DNA of 64,000 nucleotides from NCBI RefSeq assembly GCF_020012125.1, contig NZ_JAIFAG010000001.1, positions 2,294,001 to 2,358,000 on the forward strand. The letters run 5' to 3'. Shown here piece after piece: positions 26,696 to 35,642 of the stretch (position 1 is the stretch's first letter; the number at the start of each line of letters is the position of its first letter). The notes under the pieces were generated by a model. The model was not told the DNA's origin. It worked only from the letters and a program-made list of their open reading frames with translations, and searched no databases. Made by a program: the position numbers and the translations under genes. This stretch comes from Hymenobacter psoromatis. Its GTDB lineage: Bacteria; Bacteroidota; Bacteroidia; Cytophagales; Hymenobacteraceae.

Positions 26696-28213
26696 TTGGT
26701 GTCTGCTTTCAATTCTTTACTTCCTAGTAGCCGCGTAATATTTCGGGCCGATGGCAACCCGGCTACCGGTCTGGGCCACGTGGTGCGCTGCCAGGCGCTA
26801 GCGCAAGCATTGCAGCCGGCGATTGAAAAGATTTTTGTTCTTCGAAACCCCACGTCGGCACTACGGCAACAGATAGTAGCGGCAGCATTAATTGTGCGGC
26901 AAGTACCGCTGGCTATTTCGGCTGGTTTACCCGAGGCCGCTTGGTTAGCTAGTTGGCTACGCCCCAGCGATATTTTGGTACTCGATGGCTATCACTTTTC
27001 GCCCGCCTACCAATGCCTACTAGCGGCGACAGGGGCCGCCCTGGTTTGCTTAGATGACTTGATTACGCCGCCCAATTGGGCTTCGGTGGTGCTTAATCAA
27101 GCGGGGGGGGTAGGGCCAGCGGTCTACGACCAGGTACCACTGGCCCGCCTTTGCCTGGGGCCGGCTTATGCGCTGCTACGACCTGCCTTTTGGCAACGCT
27201 CACAATACCATTTTGCTACTTCACCACCGCGACTGTTCCTTAATATGGGTGGGGCAGACCCGACTAACCAAACGCTGGCCTTATTACCTCGCCTACGGGA
27301 GCAATTTCCGAGCCATCACTTGGAGATTGTAACGGGGGCGGCCTACCCCCACCAAGCCACGCTGCAAGTTGCGGCACGTACTTACGGGCCATTAGTATCA
27401 TTTTACAGAAATATATCTGCTACTGAATTAGCCTCTTTGTTGCGGACCTGCCAGGTTTTCGTCTGCCCACCCAGCGGCGTAGCTTACGAGTGCTGCGCGG
27501 CGGGCGGCGCGGTACTGCTGCATCCCACAGCCGACAACCAGCGGGCGCTGCTCGAATTCCTGGTGCGGGGCGAATTAGCCCTACCCTTGGCCGATGGTCT
27601 TATGCTACCCGAATCCCAGTTGGCCATGCTGGCTGCCCACCAATTGCCCCGGCAGCGCAAGCTGTTCGATGGCTTGGCCAACCAACGGCTACAGAAAATT
27701 TTTGCGGAGCTTGCGGCTTACCAGCGCTATCCCGTGCGCCGGGCTACCGCCGCTGATGCGGCACGCTATTTCGACTGGGCTAACGACCCGGCGGTGCGTT
27801 ACCACGCCATTCACTCGGAACCCATTAGCTGGCCCACTCATGTGGCGTGGTTTAGCCAACGACTGCAAGATACCGACGCTTACTTATATATTATGACCAC
27901 TGCCGCTGGCGAACCGGTGGGCCAGGTTCGAATTGAATTCGAGGCACCTAGCCAACCTGGCCTCCTTGATTATTCAGTAGCCGCGGCCTACCGGGGACAG
28001 GGCTTAGGCGCGGTACTACTAAAGCGAGCCCTGCAACGGCTGCGCCATGAGCGGCCGGCGCTAGCGGGTGGGGCTGTAGTAGGCCAGGTGCAGGCCGGCA
28101 ACATTACCTCGGCGCGGGTATTTGAGCGGCTGCGGTTTATACGACAGGCGGCCGTTACTTTGCATGGGAAAGTATATGAAACTTTTCGGCTCGATTTTCC
28201 ACTTGATTCTTAA
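26696..28213 (+). CDS. PseG-PseH fusion: UDP-sugar hydrolase plus N-acetyltransferase
   Basis: A 505-residue two-domain protein. The N-terminal part (about 10-330) resembles PseG, which removes UDP from the diacetamido-trideoxy-altropyranose: it opens VIFRADGNPATGLGHVVRC and carries LVCLDDL and MGGADPTN. The C-terminal part (about 340-500) is a GNAT acetyltransferase with RRATAADAARYFDWANDP and the acetyl-CoA loop YRGQGLGAVLLKRAL, matching PseH, which acetylates the 4-amino group. Fusing both puts steps three and four in one chain. Start is TTG at 26696 or GTG at 26699; no ATG fits. pseI follows after 9 bases. Confidence 0.88.
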   Translation: MVSAFNSLLPSSRVIFRADGNPATGLGHVVRCQALAQALQPAIEKIFVLRNPTSALRQQIVAAALIVRQVPLAISAGLPEAAWLASWLRPSDILVLDGYHFSPAYQCLLAATGAALVCLDDLITPPNWASVVLNQAGGVGPAVYDQVPLARLCLGPAYALLRPAFWQRSQYHFATSPPRLFLNMGGADPTNQTLALLPRLREQFPSHHLEIVTGAAYPHQATLQVAARTYGPLVSFYRNISATELASLLRTCQVFVCPPSGVAYECCAAGGAVLLHPTADNQRALLEFLVRGELALPLADGLMLPESQLAMLAAHQLPRQRKLFDGLANQRLQKIFAELAAYQRYPVRRATAADAARYFDWANDPAVRYHAIHSEPISWPTHVAWFSQRLQDTDAYLYIMTTAAGEPVGQVRIEFEAPSQPGLLDYSVAAAYRGQGLGAVLLKRALQRLRHERPALAGGAVVGQVQAGNITSARVFERLRFIRQAAVTLHGKVYETFRLDFPLDS

Positions 28214-28222
28214 CTATTTATT

Positions 28223-29272
28223 ATGCAAGAGATTACGTTGGGAGGCCATCGCATCGGGGCCGGCCAGCCGCCGTTTATTATTGCTGAGATGTCGGGTAAC
28301 CACGGCCAGTCCCTGGAACGCGCCCTAGCTATTGTGGATGCAGCCGCCGATGCGGGCTGCCAAGGCTTGAAAATACAGACTAGTACGCCCGATATGCTGA
28401 CACTCGATAGCAGGGAGCCGGATTTTGTGGTGCGCGGAGCCAATCAGGATTGGGAAGGCCAATCGCTCTACGAGTTGTATACCACCAACTTTACGCCCTT
28501 TGAGTGGCACGCCGCCATCTTTGCTCGCGCCCAAGAACGCGGCATGGTGGGCTTCAGCTCACCGTTTGGCATCGAGGCCATCGAGTTTTTAGAGGGCGTA
28601 GGCTGTCCGGCCTTTAAAATCGCGTCGTTTGAGAATAACTGGCCCGAACTTATTCGGCGAGCGGCCCAGACGGGCAAGCCCATTATTGTTTCGACCGGCA
28701 TGGCCAACTTAGCCGATTTAGAACGCATAGTCAGCATCGTGCGGGCCGAAGGCAACGAGCAACTGGTATTACTCAAATGTACCAGCACCTACCCCGCCAA
28801 ACCGCATGATACTAACTTACACACCATTCCACACCTACGCGAGCTATTCGACTGCCAAGTGGGTCTTTCCGACCATACGCTGGGCACTGGCGTGAGTATC
28901 GCCGCTACCGTGCTTGGGGCTACCGTTATTGAGAAGCACCTGACACTGAGCCGCGCCGACGGCGGCCCTGACGCCTCTTTTTCGCTGGAGCCCGCCGAAA
29001 TGGCACGCCTCGTGCAGGAGTGCAGCCAGGCGCACCAGGCACTTGGCCAGGTATTCTACGGTCCTACCCCGGCCGAGCGCAAGTCGCTGGCCTTTCGGCG
29101 CTCCCTTTATGTGGTGCAAGATGTGACTGAGGGCGAGACTCTTACCCACGACAACGTGCGGGTTATCCGGCCGGGCTACGGCCTACCCCCCCATTTACTA
29201 CCGCAAGTGCTAGGCCGACCCGCTCGGCGCAACCTGCGCCGAGGCACCGCTCTTGGCTGGGATATGCTCTAG
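28223..29272 (+). CDS. pseI: Pseudaminic acid synthase
   Basis: PseI condenses the free hexose with phosphoenolpyruvate to form the nine-carbon nonulosonic acid. The 349-residue protein has the NeuB-type barrel with IIAEMSGNHGQS near 19-30, IVSTGMANL, LKCTSTYPA and GLSDHTLG, where the TSTYP and SDHT blocks favour PseI over NeuB. The last 60 residues, with RRSLYVVQDVTEGE, form the antifreeze-like SAF domain. It shares a transcript with the PseG-PseH fusion. Confidence 0.93.
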   Translation: MQEITLGGHRIGAGQPPFIIAEMSGNHGQSLERALAIVDAAADAGCQGLKIQTSTPDMLTLDSREPDFVVRGANQDWEGQSLYELYTTNFTPFEWHAAIFARAQERGMVGFSSPFGIEAIEFLEGVGCPAFKIASFENNWPELIRRAAQTGKPIIVSTGMANLADLERIVSIVRAEGNEQLVLLKCTSTYPAKPHDTNLHTIPHLRELFDCQVGLSDHTLGTGVSIAATVLGATVIEKHLTLSRADGGPDASFSLEPAEMARLVQECSQAHQALGQVFYGPTPAERKSLAFRRSLYVVQDVTEGETLTHDNVRVIRPGYGLPPHLLPQVLGRPARRNLRRGTALGWDML

Positions 29273-29356
29273 TAATTCCTAGTACACTCCGATTAACGTA
29301 CGGGCGGAGGCTGCCTTATTTGTGCAACCTATTTCCACCCTAATCGACCCTATTCT

Positions 29357-30295
29357 ATGCAAATTCACCGCTTTGAAAACGGCAGCTACATCATTGCCGA
29401 GCATCTCCAACTGGGTCACAATGTCCAGATTGGCCCGCATACGGCCATCCGGGCTACGGAATGTATTATTGGCGACGACGTAACGATTGGGTCTCATAAT
29501 GCTTTCCTGGTGGGCCAACGCCTGGAAATTGGCATGCTCACTACTATTGGCAGTCATAATACGCTGACGGCCCGCACTATTAAGCTCGGAGAATATATAT
29601 TTTGGGACTCGCACGTGACGGTAGGACATGGTGGCAAATTCAGCCCCGATGCTCACCTCACCGTAGGTTCATACTCTATGATTTGCGCGCGCATTACTCT
29701 GAATACTAATCACCGCATTGATATTGGCGAGCACGTGGGCATTGGCGAAGATGTAGCAGTGTGGACGCACGGCTCGTTTCTACCCATTCTGGACGGCTTT
29801 CCGGCTGATTTTGGACCCGTTAGCATCGGGCACCATGTGTGGCTGCCGGCGCGCTCTACAGTATTACCCAACCGGCGTATTGGTAATAACGTAGTTATTG
29901 GCACTAATACGCTTATCAACAAAGATTTACCTGATGGTTGCTTGGCCGGTGGTATTCCGGTGAGGGTGTTAAAAGAAAATGTGTATCCTAGCCATAACCC
30001 GGCGCGCAATGCAAACTTGATGCGGCAGGTTCTGCACGATTATATTGAGCTAGCTGCTTACAAAGACCTGCAAGCTGAGTTGCACTATGATGAGGATAAG
30101 CATCTTATCCGCTGTAATGAGGTGATTTTTAACTTGAGTACGCTAAAAACCCAAGGTACTTTCACGCGCATAGAAGAAGACTTCCGGGATTATTTGCGGC
30201 GGCGAGGTATTAAATTTTTCACCGGCAAGCCTTTTTCATCAGTACTACCAGAAGAATATCGCCGTCTACTTTATTCGCCTAATGACCTGCCTTAA
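29357..30295 (+). CDS. Left-handed beta-helix (hexapeptide) acyltransferase
   Basis: A 312-residue protein whose first 200 residues are hexapeptide repeats, for example VQIGPHTAI, CIIGDDVTIG and TTIGSHNTL, followed by VWTHGSF and SIGHHVWLPARSTVLPNRRIGNNVVIG, typical of acetyl- or formyl-transferases on sugars. The final 100 residues are not a standard domain and may bind the acceptor. AT content is higher than in flanking genes, as with the next gene, hinting at acquisition. It overlaps the following deacetylase gene by 14 bases. Confidence 0.8.
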   Translation: MQIHRFENGSYIIAEHLQLGHNVQIGPHTAIRATECIIGDDVTIGSHNAFLVGQRLEIGMLTTIGSHNTLTARTIKLGEYIFWDSHVTVGHGGKFSPDAHLTVGSYSMICARITLNTNHRIDIGEHVGIGEDVAVWTHGSFLPILDGFPADFGPVSIGHHVWLPARSTVLPNRRIGNNVVIGTNTLINKDLPDGCLAGGIPVRVLKENVYPSHNPARNANLMRQVLHDYIELAAYKDLQAELHYDEDKHLIRCNEVIFNLSTLKTQGTFTRIEEDFRDYLRRRGIKFFTGKPFSSVLPEEYRRLLYSPNDLP

Positions 30296-30995
30296 CATTG
30301 ACAATCAGAAGGTTTTGGTGGTAGTAGCTCATCCAGATGATGAGTTACTGGGCTTAGGAGCTAGCATTCATCGCTTGGTGCAGCGTCACGGCTGCGAGGC
30401 GCGCGCAATTATTCTGGGCGAGGGTCTTACCTCCCGCTCCACCACCCGCGACAGTGAGCGGTGGGCGGCCGACTTAGCTACCCACCGCACCAATATCGGG
30501 CGAGCGGCGGCAGCTATCGGCTACGCCTCCACGGGTATCTACGACTTTGCCGACAACCGCTTCGATTCGGTAAACTTACTGGATATCATCAAAGTGGTGG
30601 AACAAGAGAAGGAATCTTTTCAGCCTACCCTAGTTTTTACGCACCACGGCGGCGACACTAATATTGACCACCGCCGCACCTTTGAGGCTGTCGTAACGGC
30701 CTGCCGTCCATTGCCCGGCGAGCCTATGCGCACTATTCTAGCCTGCGAAACTCCATCCTCTACTGAGTGGCAGGCAGCTAGCTATCCGCAGCCTTTTCTT
30801 CCTAATTTCTTTTTAACGGTAACCGAGGAAGACGTAGCAGCCAAAATTGCGGGCATGGAAGCTTACGAGTTTGAAAAGCGGCCTTACCCCCATCCACGTT
30901 CGCCGGAGGCACTACGGCTATTAGCCCAGCGCTGGGGCGTCGTAACGGGTCAGTCGCTGGCGGAAGCCTTTATGTTGGTTCGGCATATTGGATAG
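30282..30995 (+). CDS. PIG-L/LmbE family deacetylase
   Basis: A 237-residue zinc-dependent de-N-acetylase. The signature VAHPDDELLGLG is near 15-26 with the metal-binding His and Asp, and THHGGDTNIDHR near 122-133 holds the later metal ligand. PIG-L proteins remove acetyl groups from N-acetylglucosamine-containing molecules; here the target is probably a sugar of the glycan locus. It overlaps genes on both sides (14 and 8 bases), so tight coupling with the acyltransferase suggests an exchange of one acyl group for another. Confidence 0.85.
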   Translation: MTCLNIDNQKVLVVVAHPDDELLGLGASIHRLVQRHGCEARAIILGEGLTSRSTTRDSERWAADLATHRTNIGRAAAAIGYASTGIYDFADNRFDSVNLLDIIKVVEQEKESFQPTLVFTHHGGDTNIDHRRTFEAVVTACRPLPGEPMRTILACETPSSTEWQAASYPQPFLPNFFLTVTEEDVAAKIAGMEAYEFEKRPYPHPRSPEALRLLAQRWGVVTGQSLAEAFMLVRHIG

Positions 30996-32325
30996 CTCGG
31001 CCATTCCTATTTGTCTGGCAACTGCCCAACCAGTTGATTTTCCGCATCGCTTGCGGGATATTTTATACGTTCGCTTTACTGACCATTTTGCTCATTTTCC
31101 AGCAGAATTACTAGAAGCTATTTCGCCCGCCAACCCGGCCCGGCGACTGGCGCGGGTGGCCGGCTACGCAGTACTGCGGCTGGTGGGCAATGTGTTTCAA
31201 CTCATTAAAAACCCCGATAAGCTGGCGGGCGCGACCTGGCTCTACGTGGTGAGCGCCAATAATTATGAGGCGCTGCAGTTCATTGCTAAGGCGCGGCCCG
31301 ATGCGGTGCTGGTGGCGGGCCAGGGCAAGAATATCGGGCGCTACGGGGGGGTAGTAAACCGACTCTCGTTGCGGCGCAAAATTCTGTACTACGGGCAGTA
31401 TCCGGCGGCGCTGCTTGGGCTACGGCGGCTGGTGGGCAGCCGGGCCACGCGGTTTTTCGACCTCGTTTTTTACGCCGTGGGCTACTACGAGGTGTACCGG
31501 CGGGCCTTGCGGCACTACCGGCCGCGGGCGGTGATATTTGCCAACGACCACAACGACGACAGCCGCGCCCTGCTGCTGGCCTGCCGCGCCGAGAGTGTAC
31601 CCACTGCCTACGTGCAGCACGCCAGCGTGAGCACCAATTTCCCACCCCTGAGCTTTGATTTGAGCTTGCTCGAAGGCCAGGATGCGCTGGACAAATACCG
31701 CCAGTGCGGCCCCGTGCGTGGCCGCGTCGAACTGGTAGGAATGCCTAAGGCCGACGCTTTTCTGGCGGAGCGCAATCTCGCGCCGGCCGTGCGCCGCGTG
31801 GCCGTGGCCTGCAATCTGCTCGACGAGCTGCCCGCCGTGGCCGATACCCTGGCCTACCTACTGCGCGAGCTGCCGAAATTAATCTTCACGCTGCGCCCGC
31901 ACCCCGGTGACCGCCGCGATTTCAGCGCCCTGCGCCAGGCCCTACCCCCCTTGCGCTGGTCAGACCCGCACCAGGAAAACGTGTTTGAGTTTTTGCAAAA
32001 GCACGATGCGCTGGTGGCCGCCGACACCAGCACTCACCTCGAAGCCACGCTGCTCAACGTGGCCAGCGTGTACTACCGCTTCTCGCCGAGTCCCACCCTG
32101 GCCGACTACTACGGCTACGCCGCCCACGGCCTCAGCGAGTGGGCACATTCGCACGCCGAACTGGCCGCCGCCCTCACCCGCCTGGCCCGGCACAAGGCCC
32201 CCGACCTCTACCGCCGCGCGACCTACTACAATGCCACGCTGGGCACGCCTGATGAAGGCCACAGCCAAGTACTGGCCCTGCGCCGGCTGGCAGAATGGTT
32301 GGCTACCCCGCCCGGCGGCGCGTAA
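30988..32325 (+). CDS. Unidentified glycan-locus protein, capsule-type transferase-like
   Basis: A 445-residue protein not matched to a named family. The central part has VIFANDHNDDSRALLLACRAESVPTAYVQHA patterns, with AYVQHASVSTNF, and later FTLRPHPGDRRDF and ALVAADTSTHLEATLL, which resemble the UDP- or CDP-binding half of GT-B proteins in capsule clusters such as glycerophosphotransferase-like enzymes. No signal peptide or membrane segment is clear. It overlaps the PIG-L gene and is followed closely by the polysaccharide-deacetylase-like gene. A glycosyltransferase function is inference. Confidence 0.6.
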   Translation: MDSSAIPICLATAQPVDFPHRLRDILYVRFTDHFAHFPAELLEAISPANPARRLARVAGYAVLRLVGNVFQLIKNPDKLAGATWLYVVSANNYEALQFIAKARPDAVLVAGQGKNIGRYGGVVNRLSLRRKILYYGQYPAALLGLRRLVGSRATRFFDLVFYAVGYYEVYRRALRHYRPRAVIFANDHNDDSRALLLACRAESVPTAYVQHASVSTNFPPLSFDLSLLEGQDALDKYRQCGPVRGRVELVGMPKADAFLAERNLAPAVRRVAVACNLLDELPAVADTLAYLLRELPKLIFTLRPHPGDRRDFSALRQALPPLRWSDPHQENVFEFLQKHDALVAADTSTHLEATLLNVASVYYRFSPSPTLADYYGYAAHGLSEWAHSHAELAAALTRLARHKAPDLYRRATYYNATLGTPDEGHSQVLALRRLAEWLATPPGGA

Positions 32326-32336
32326 TTTGCGGCTTC

Positions 32337-33704
32337 ATGCCCGCCCCCATTCTGCCGTCGCCCGCCCCTGTGCCCGTCTCCGCGGAGACGCGCCTGGCCT
32401 ACGTGCTCCAGCATTTTACTCTCGCCTACCCCGGCGCACAGGCCGTGGCGGTGGGCTACCCGGCCACACGGCCTGAGGTGGAAATAGCGGACCTGAGTGG
32501 CGACTTCTTCAACGAAATAAACCCTTACCCCCCCGCTCCGTGCTGGCGCGAGTGGCAGGGCCAGCAAGTACCTTTTTTCTTTGATAATTCAGTCGAAAAT
32601 CCACTGCTTATTTTTGAAAAACACAAGGTTTTTATTTCGGCGGATATTATTTCGGCGGCGTTTTATTTATTGAGCGGCTGGCAAGAATATTTTTCCTCGG
32701 AGCGCGACCAGTATCAGCGTTTTCCCTACGCGGCGAGCGTGCAGCGAAGCTATAATTTCGTGATGCTGCCGGTAGTCAACTATTATTTCAGTGTGCTAAA
32801 AACGGCCATTGAGCACGTGGGTGGCCAGGCGCTGGCCCTGCGCCGCTGGGGCAGCCAGCAGGCGGAGTTTGCGGCATTCATCTCGCACGATGTAGACCGC
32901 CTGCACAGCGCCTGGAAAGCACCCGCCAAAACGGCTTTGCAGCAAGGTAGATTCTGGCTTTTCGGCCAGCGGCTATGGCGGCACCTGACCCAGCCCGACG
33001 CTTGGGACAACCTGGAGGCCGTGGCCGCCGCCACGGCCAAGTACGGAGCAAAATCTACCTTTTTCATCTTACCCAGCGCTGAAAAAGCCCTAAACGGCAC
33101 GCCCAACGCCGATTATCCACTCACTACGGCGCTGTGGCAACGCTTCCACGCCCTGCGCCAGCAGGGCTGCCAGATAGCCATGCACGGCAGCCTCGGCACG
33201 GCCACCAACGCGCTCAAATTGCGCGACGAGTCGGAGGCGAATTATTTAGTCGGCGGGCTGCGCTTTCACTACCTGAGCTGGGCACCACGCTACACGATTT
33301 TCGTGGTAGAAGAAACTGGTTTCAGGTATGATAGCACGTTGGGTTTTGCCGAGCACGTAGGGTTTCGTAACAGTTATTGCCAACCTTTTTATCCCTTTAA
33401 TTTTTTTGCCGGGCGGGCGGCCACTTTTCTGGAAATTCCGCTGGTAGTAATGGATACTACCCTGCACCATCCAGCTTACTTACAGCTTGTGCCAGAGGAA
33501 ATTTTACCTTTTTTACAACCCGTATTTGCCGAAATAAGAAAATTCGGCGGCGTAGCTACTGTTCTTTGGCACAATGAGAATTTTGACCCGAACAATACGC
33601 AGAACGGCCCCCAACAATTTCACGAAATTATGGGCTATTTGCAGCAGCAGGGCGCGGCTTTCCTCACCGGCCACGAAATTGCCGAGGAAATAACTCCTGG
33701 CTAA
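32337..33704 (+). CDS. Polysaccharide deacetylase-like protein
   Basis: A 455-residue protein with a NodB-like half. FISHDVDRLH near 180-190 provides the metal-binding Asp, KSTFFILPS fits the second strand, MHGSLGTATN supplies a histidine, and FRYDSTLGFAEHVGFRN and VLWHNENFD match later motifs of bacterial polysaccharide deacetylases. The first 150 residues form a separate domain seen in long Bacteroidetes members. Catalysis on a cell-surface or lipid-linked glycan is likely, yet no signal peptide is visible. The start MPAPILPSPAP at 32337 avoids an overlap with the previous gene. Confidence 0.7.
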   Translation: MPAPILPSPAPVPVSAETRLAYVLQHFTLAYPGAQAVAVGYPATRPEVEIADLSGDFFNEINPYPPAPCWREWQGQQVPFFFDNSVENPLLIFEKHKVFISADIISAAFYLLSGWQEYFSSERDQYQRFPYAASVQRSYNFVMLPVVNYYFSVLKTAIEHVGGQALALRRWGSQQAEFAAFISHDVDRLHSAWKAPAKTALQQGRFWLFGQRLWRHLTQPDAWDNLEAVAAATAKYGAKSTFFILPSAEKALNGTPNADYPLTTALWQRFHALRQQGCQIAMHGSLGTATNALKLRDESEANYLVGGLRFHYLSWAPRYTIFVVEETGFRYDSTLGFAEHVGFRNSYCQPFYPFNFFAGRAATFLEIPLVVMDTTLHHPAYLQLVPEEILPFLQPVFAEIRKFGGVATVLWHNENFDPNNTQNGPQQFHEIMGYLQQQGAAFLTGHEIAEEITPG

Positions 33705-33734
33705 TCCTTAACTCTCACCTTTTAACTCAACGAA

Positions 33735-35207
33735 TTGGGTATCGTTCGGCGGCAGAGTCTGCGCAACACACTTATTTCCTACGCCGGGTTGGGCATTGGC
33801 TTCGTCAATACCACGCTGGTGCTGCCGCGACTGCTGGCACCGGCGCAGCTGGGGCTGCTGTCGGTGCTGGTGTCATTGGCCACGATGGGCGCGCTGGTGT
33901 CGGCGTTGGGTTTTACGAACACCACGCTGCGGTATTTTCCCTATTTTCGCAACCGGGAGACGGGACATTCGGGATTTTTGCCGCTGCTGCTAGGCGTGCC
34001 GCTGGGGGTATTTTGCGGGGTAGTGGTTGCTTTGTTGCTGGGGCAGCCACTAGTGTTGCGCTGGTACCCGCACGATGCCGGGATGCTGGGCGCGCACTAC
34101 GGCGTAATGCTGGGTTTGGCGCTGTGCATTTTACTCTACAACTTACTCGAAGCTTACACCAAGTCACTGTTTCACACCTCGTTCTCCTCCTTTCTGACCG
34201 ACGTGCTCCAGCGCCTGCTCATCGTGGGCTCGGCGCTGCTGTATGGCGCGGGCTACTGGTCGTTCGATACGTTTGTGCTGGCGTATTTGGGCTGCTACGC
34301 GCTCATTTCGATGCTGCTGCTGGGGTATTTAGGCTTTATTGGGGAGCTGCATTTGCGGCCCACGCGGGCGGTGCTGCGGGTGCGGCCGGTGGGCGAGTTG
34401 GTGCGCTTCGGCGGCTATGCGCTGCTGGGTAATATTTCGGGCACGCTGCTAGTTACCATCGACTCACTGATGCTGGGTTCGCACAGCTTTGCCGACGCGG
34501 GTATCTATAACATCGCGCTCAATATCAGCATGGCGCTGGCGGTGCCGTTTCGGGCCTTGTACAAAACCGCCTACCCCCTCATTGCCGAGTATTGGAAGGA
34601 CGGCGCAGCAGATAAGATGCAGGATTTTTACCGCCGCACCACGCGCCTCACCACGGCGCTAGGCGCTTACCTGGCGCTGGGTATCGGGCTCAATTTGCCT
34701 TTTATATACAGCCTCATTCACCGGCCCGAATATGCCGCCGGCTCAGTGGCGGTGCTGCTGCTGCTGGCCGGCCGCCTCACCGACGGCATCACGGGCGTAA
34801 ACGGCATCATTGTGGTCACGAGCCCGCGCTACCGGTATGACCTGCTCTTCAACGTGGGGCTAGCAGTGAGCATTATTATCCTCAATGCTTTATTGATTCC
34901 CCGGCTGGGCCTTACGGGGGCAGCTATTTCAAATGCGCTGGCGCTGGTGGCCCTCAACCTGGTACGCACCTGGTTTGTGTGGCGCAGCTTCGGCTGGCAG
35001 CCGTTTGACCGGCGCATTGCCTACATCCTAGCACTGGCGGGCGGCTCGGCAGTAATAGCCTGGGCGCTGCCTACCCCCCCCAATATCTGGCTAACGCTAC
35101 TGCTGCGCGGCGGGGTGCTCACGATACTTTACAGCGCAGGATTGCTGCTAAGCGGCTGGGTACCTGAAGTAACGGCGTTAGCACGTAAGGTGGGGGTAGG
35201 GAAATAA
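33735..35207 (+). CDS. Oligosaccharide flippase (Wzx/MOP family)
   Basis: A 490-residue integral membrane protein with about 12-14 hydrophobic segments from RNTLISYAGLGIGFVNTTLVL to the C-terminus, and the polysaccharide-synthase style opening with FVNTTLVLPRLLAPAQLGLL. It should flip undecaprenyl-linked glycan repeats across the inner membrane. It has a TTG start and lies at the end of the plus-strand glycan locus. No Wzy-like polymerase was found in the window, so export of a single unit or a polymerase encoded elsewhere is possible. Confidence 0.85.
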   Translation: MGIVRRQSLRNTLISYAGLGIGFVNTTLVLPRLLAPAQLGLLSVLVSLATMGALVSALGFTNTTLRYFPYFRNRETGHSGFLPLLLGVPLGVFCGVVVALLLGQPLVLRWYPHDAGMLGAHYGVMLGLALCILLYNLLEAYTKSLFHTSFSSFLTDVLQRLLIVGSALLYGAGYWSFDTFVLAYLGCYALISMLLLGYLGFIGELHLRPTRAVLRVRPVGELVRFGGYALLGNISGTLLVTIDSLMLGSHSFADAGIYNIALNISMALAVPFRALYKTAYPLIAEYWKDGAADKMQDFYRRTTRLTTALGAYLALGIGLNLPFIYSLIHRPEYAAGSVAVLLLLAGRLTDGITGVNGIIVVTSPRYRYDLLFNVGLAVSIIILNALLIPRLGLTGAAISNALALVALNLVRTWFVWRSFGWQPFDRRIAYILALAGGSAVIAWALPTPPNIWLTLLLRGGVLTILYSAGLLLSGWVPEVTALARKVGVGK

Positions 35208-35263
35208 ACTGGCATTTGAAATCATTTCCGTGTAAGTAATAGCCAGGAAATTAAGCCCTTGAA

Positions 35264-35545
35264 CTATCCTCGTTTTGAGATTTTATTACCCGTAATTACC
35301 CGCTGCAAATCTGATTTGAAGCGGGCACCTTCAACGGCACTTTTGGCTTGGTGCTTGGTAGCACGGCCTTGCACGCGGGCACGCCAGCGGCGCCAGGAGG
35401 CAGGCTTCAACTCGCGACGCATCAAAACAATAACTTCCGCTTCGGCCAGGCCGAACTGCGCTAAGATAGCCTCGAAGGGCGTGCGGTCTTCCCAGGCCAT
35501 TTCAATAATGCGGTCGATTTGCTGGGCGGTGAGAGACTCGGGCAT
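35264..35545 (-). CDS. TIGR03643 family protein
   Basis: A 93-residue basic cytosolic protein that opens MPESLTAQQIDRIIEMAWED and continues TPFEAILAQFGLAEAEVIVLMRREL, a helix-turn-helix-like pattern that is the hallmark of the TIGR03643/DUF2805 family. Function is unknown. It lies downstream of the permease on the same strand but after a terminator-like hairpin. Confidence 0.75.
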   Translation of the reverse strand: MPESLTAQQIDRIIEMAWEDRTPFEAILAQFGLAEAEVIVLMRRELKPASWRRWRARVQGRATKHQAKSAVEGARFKSDLQRVITGNKISKRG

Positions 35546-35553
35546 AGAATACT

Positions 35554-35591
35554 AAAAAAGCCGCTCTGGCAAACTATCGGGGCGGCTTTTT
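35554..35591. terminator. Bidirectional-looking terminator after the APC permease
   Basis: AAAAAAGCCGC at 35554 and GCGGCTTTTT at 35582-35591 form a GC-rich stem flanked by A and T runs around a 17-base loop. On the minus strand it ends about 50 bases after the permease stop and would end that transcript before the TIGR03643 gene. Confidence 0.7.
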
Positions 35592-35642
35592 ATAAGGTAA
35601 TCGGGCGTATAAATGTTCGCCAGCATGCCCCTAATAGGCTAT

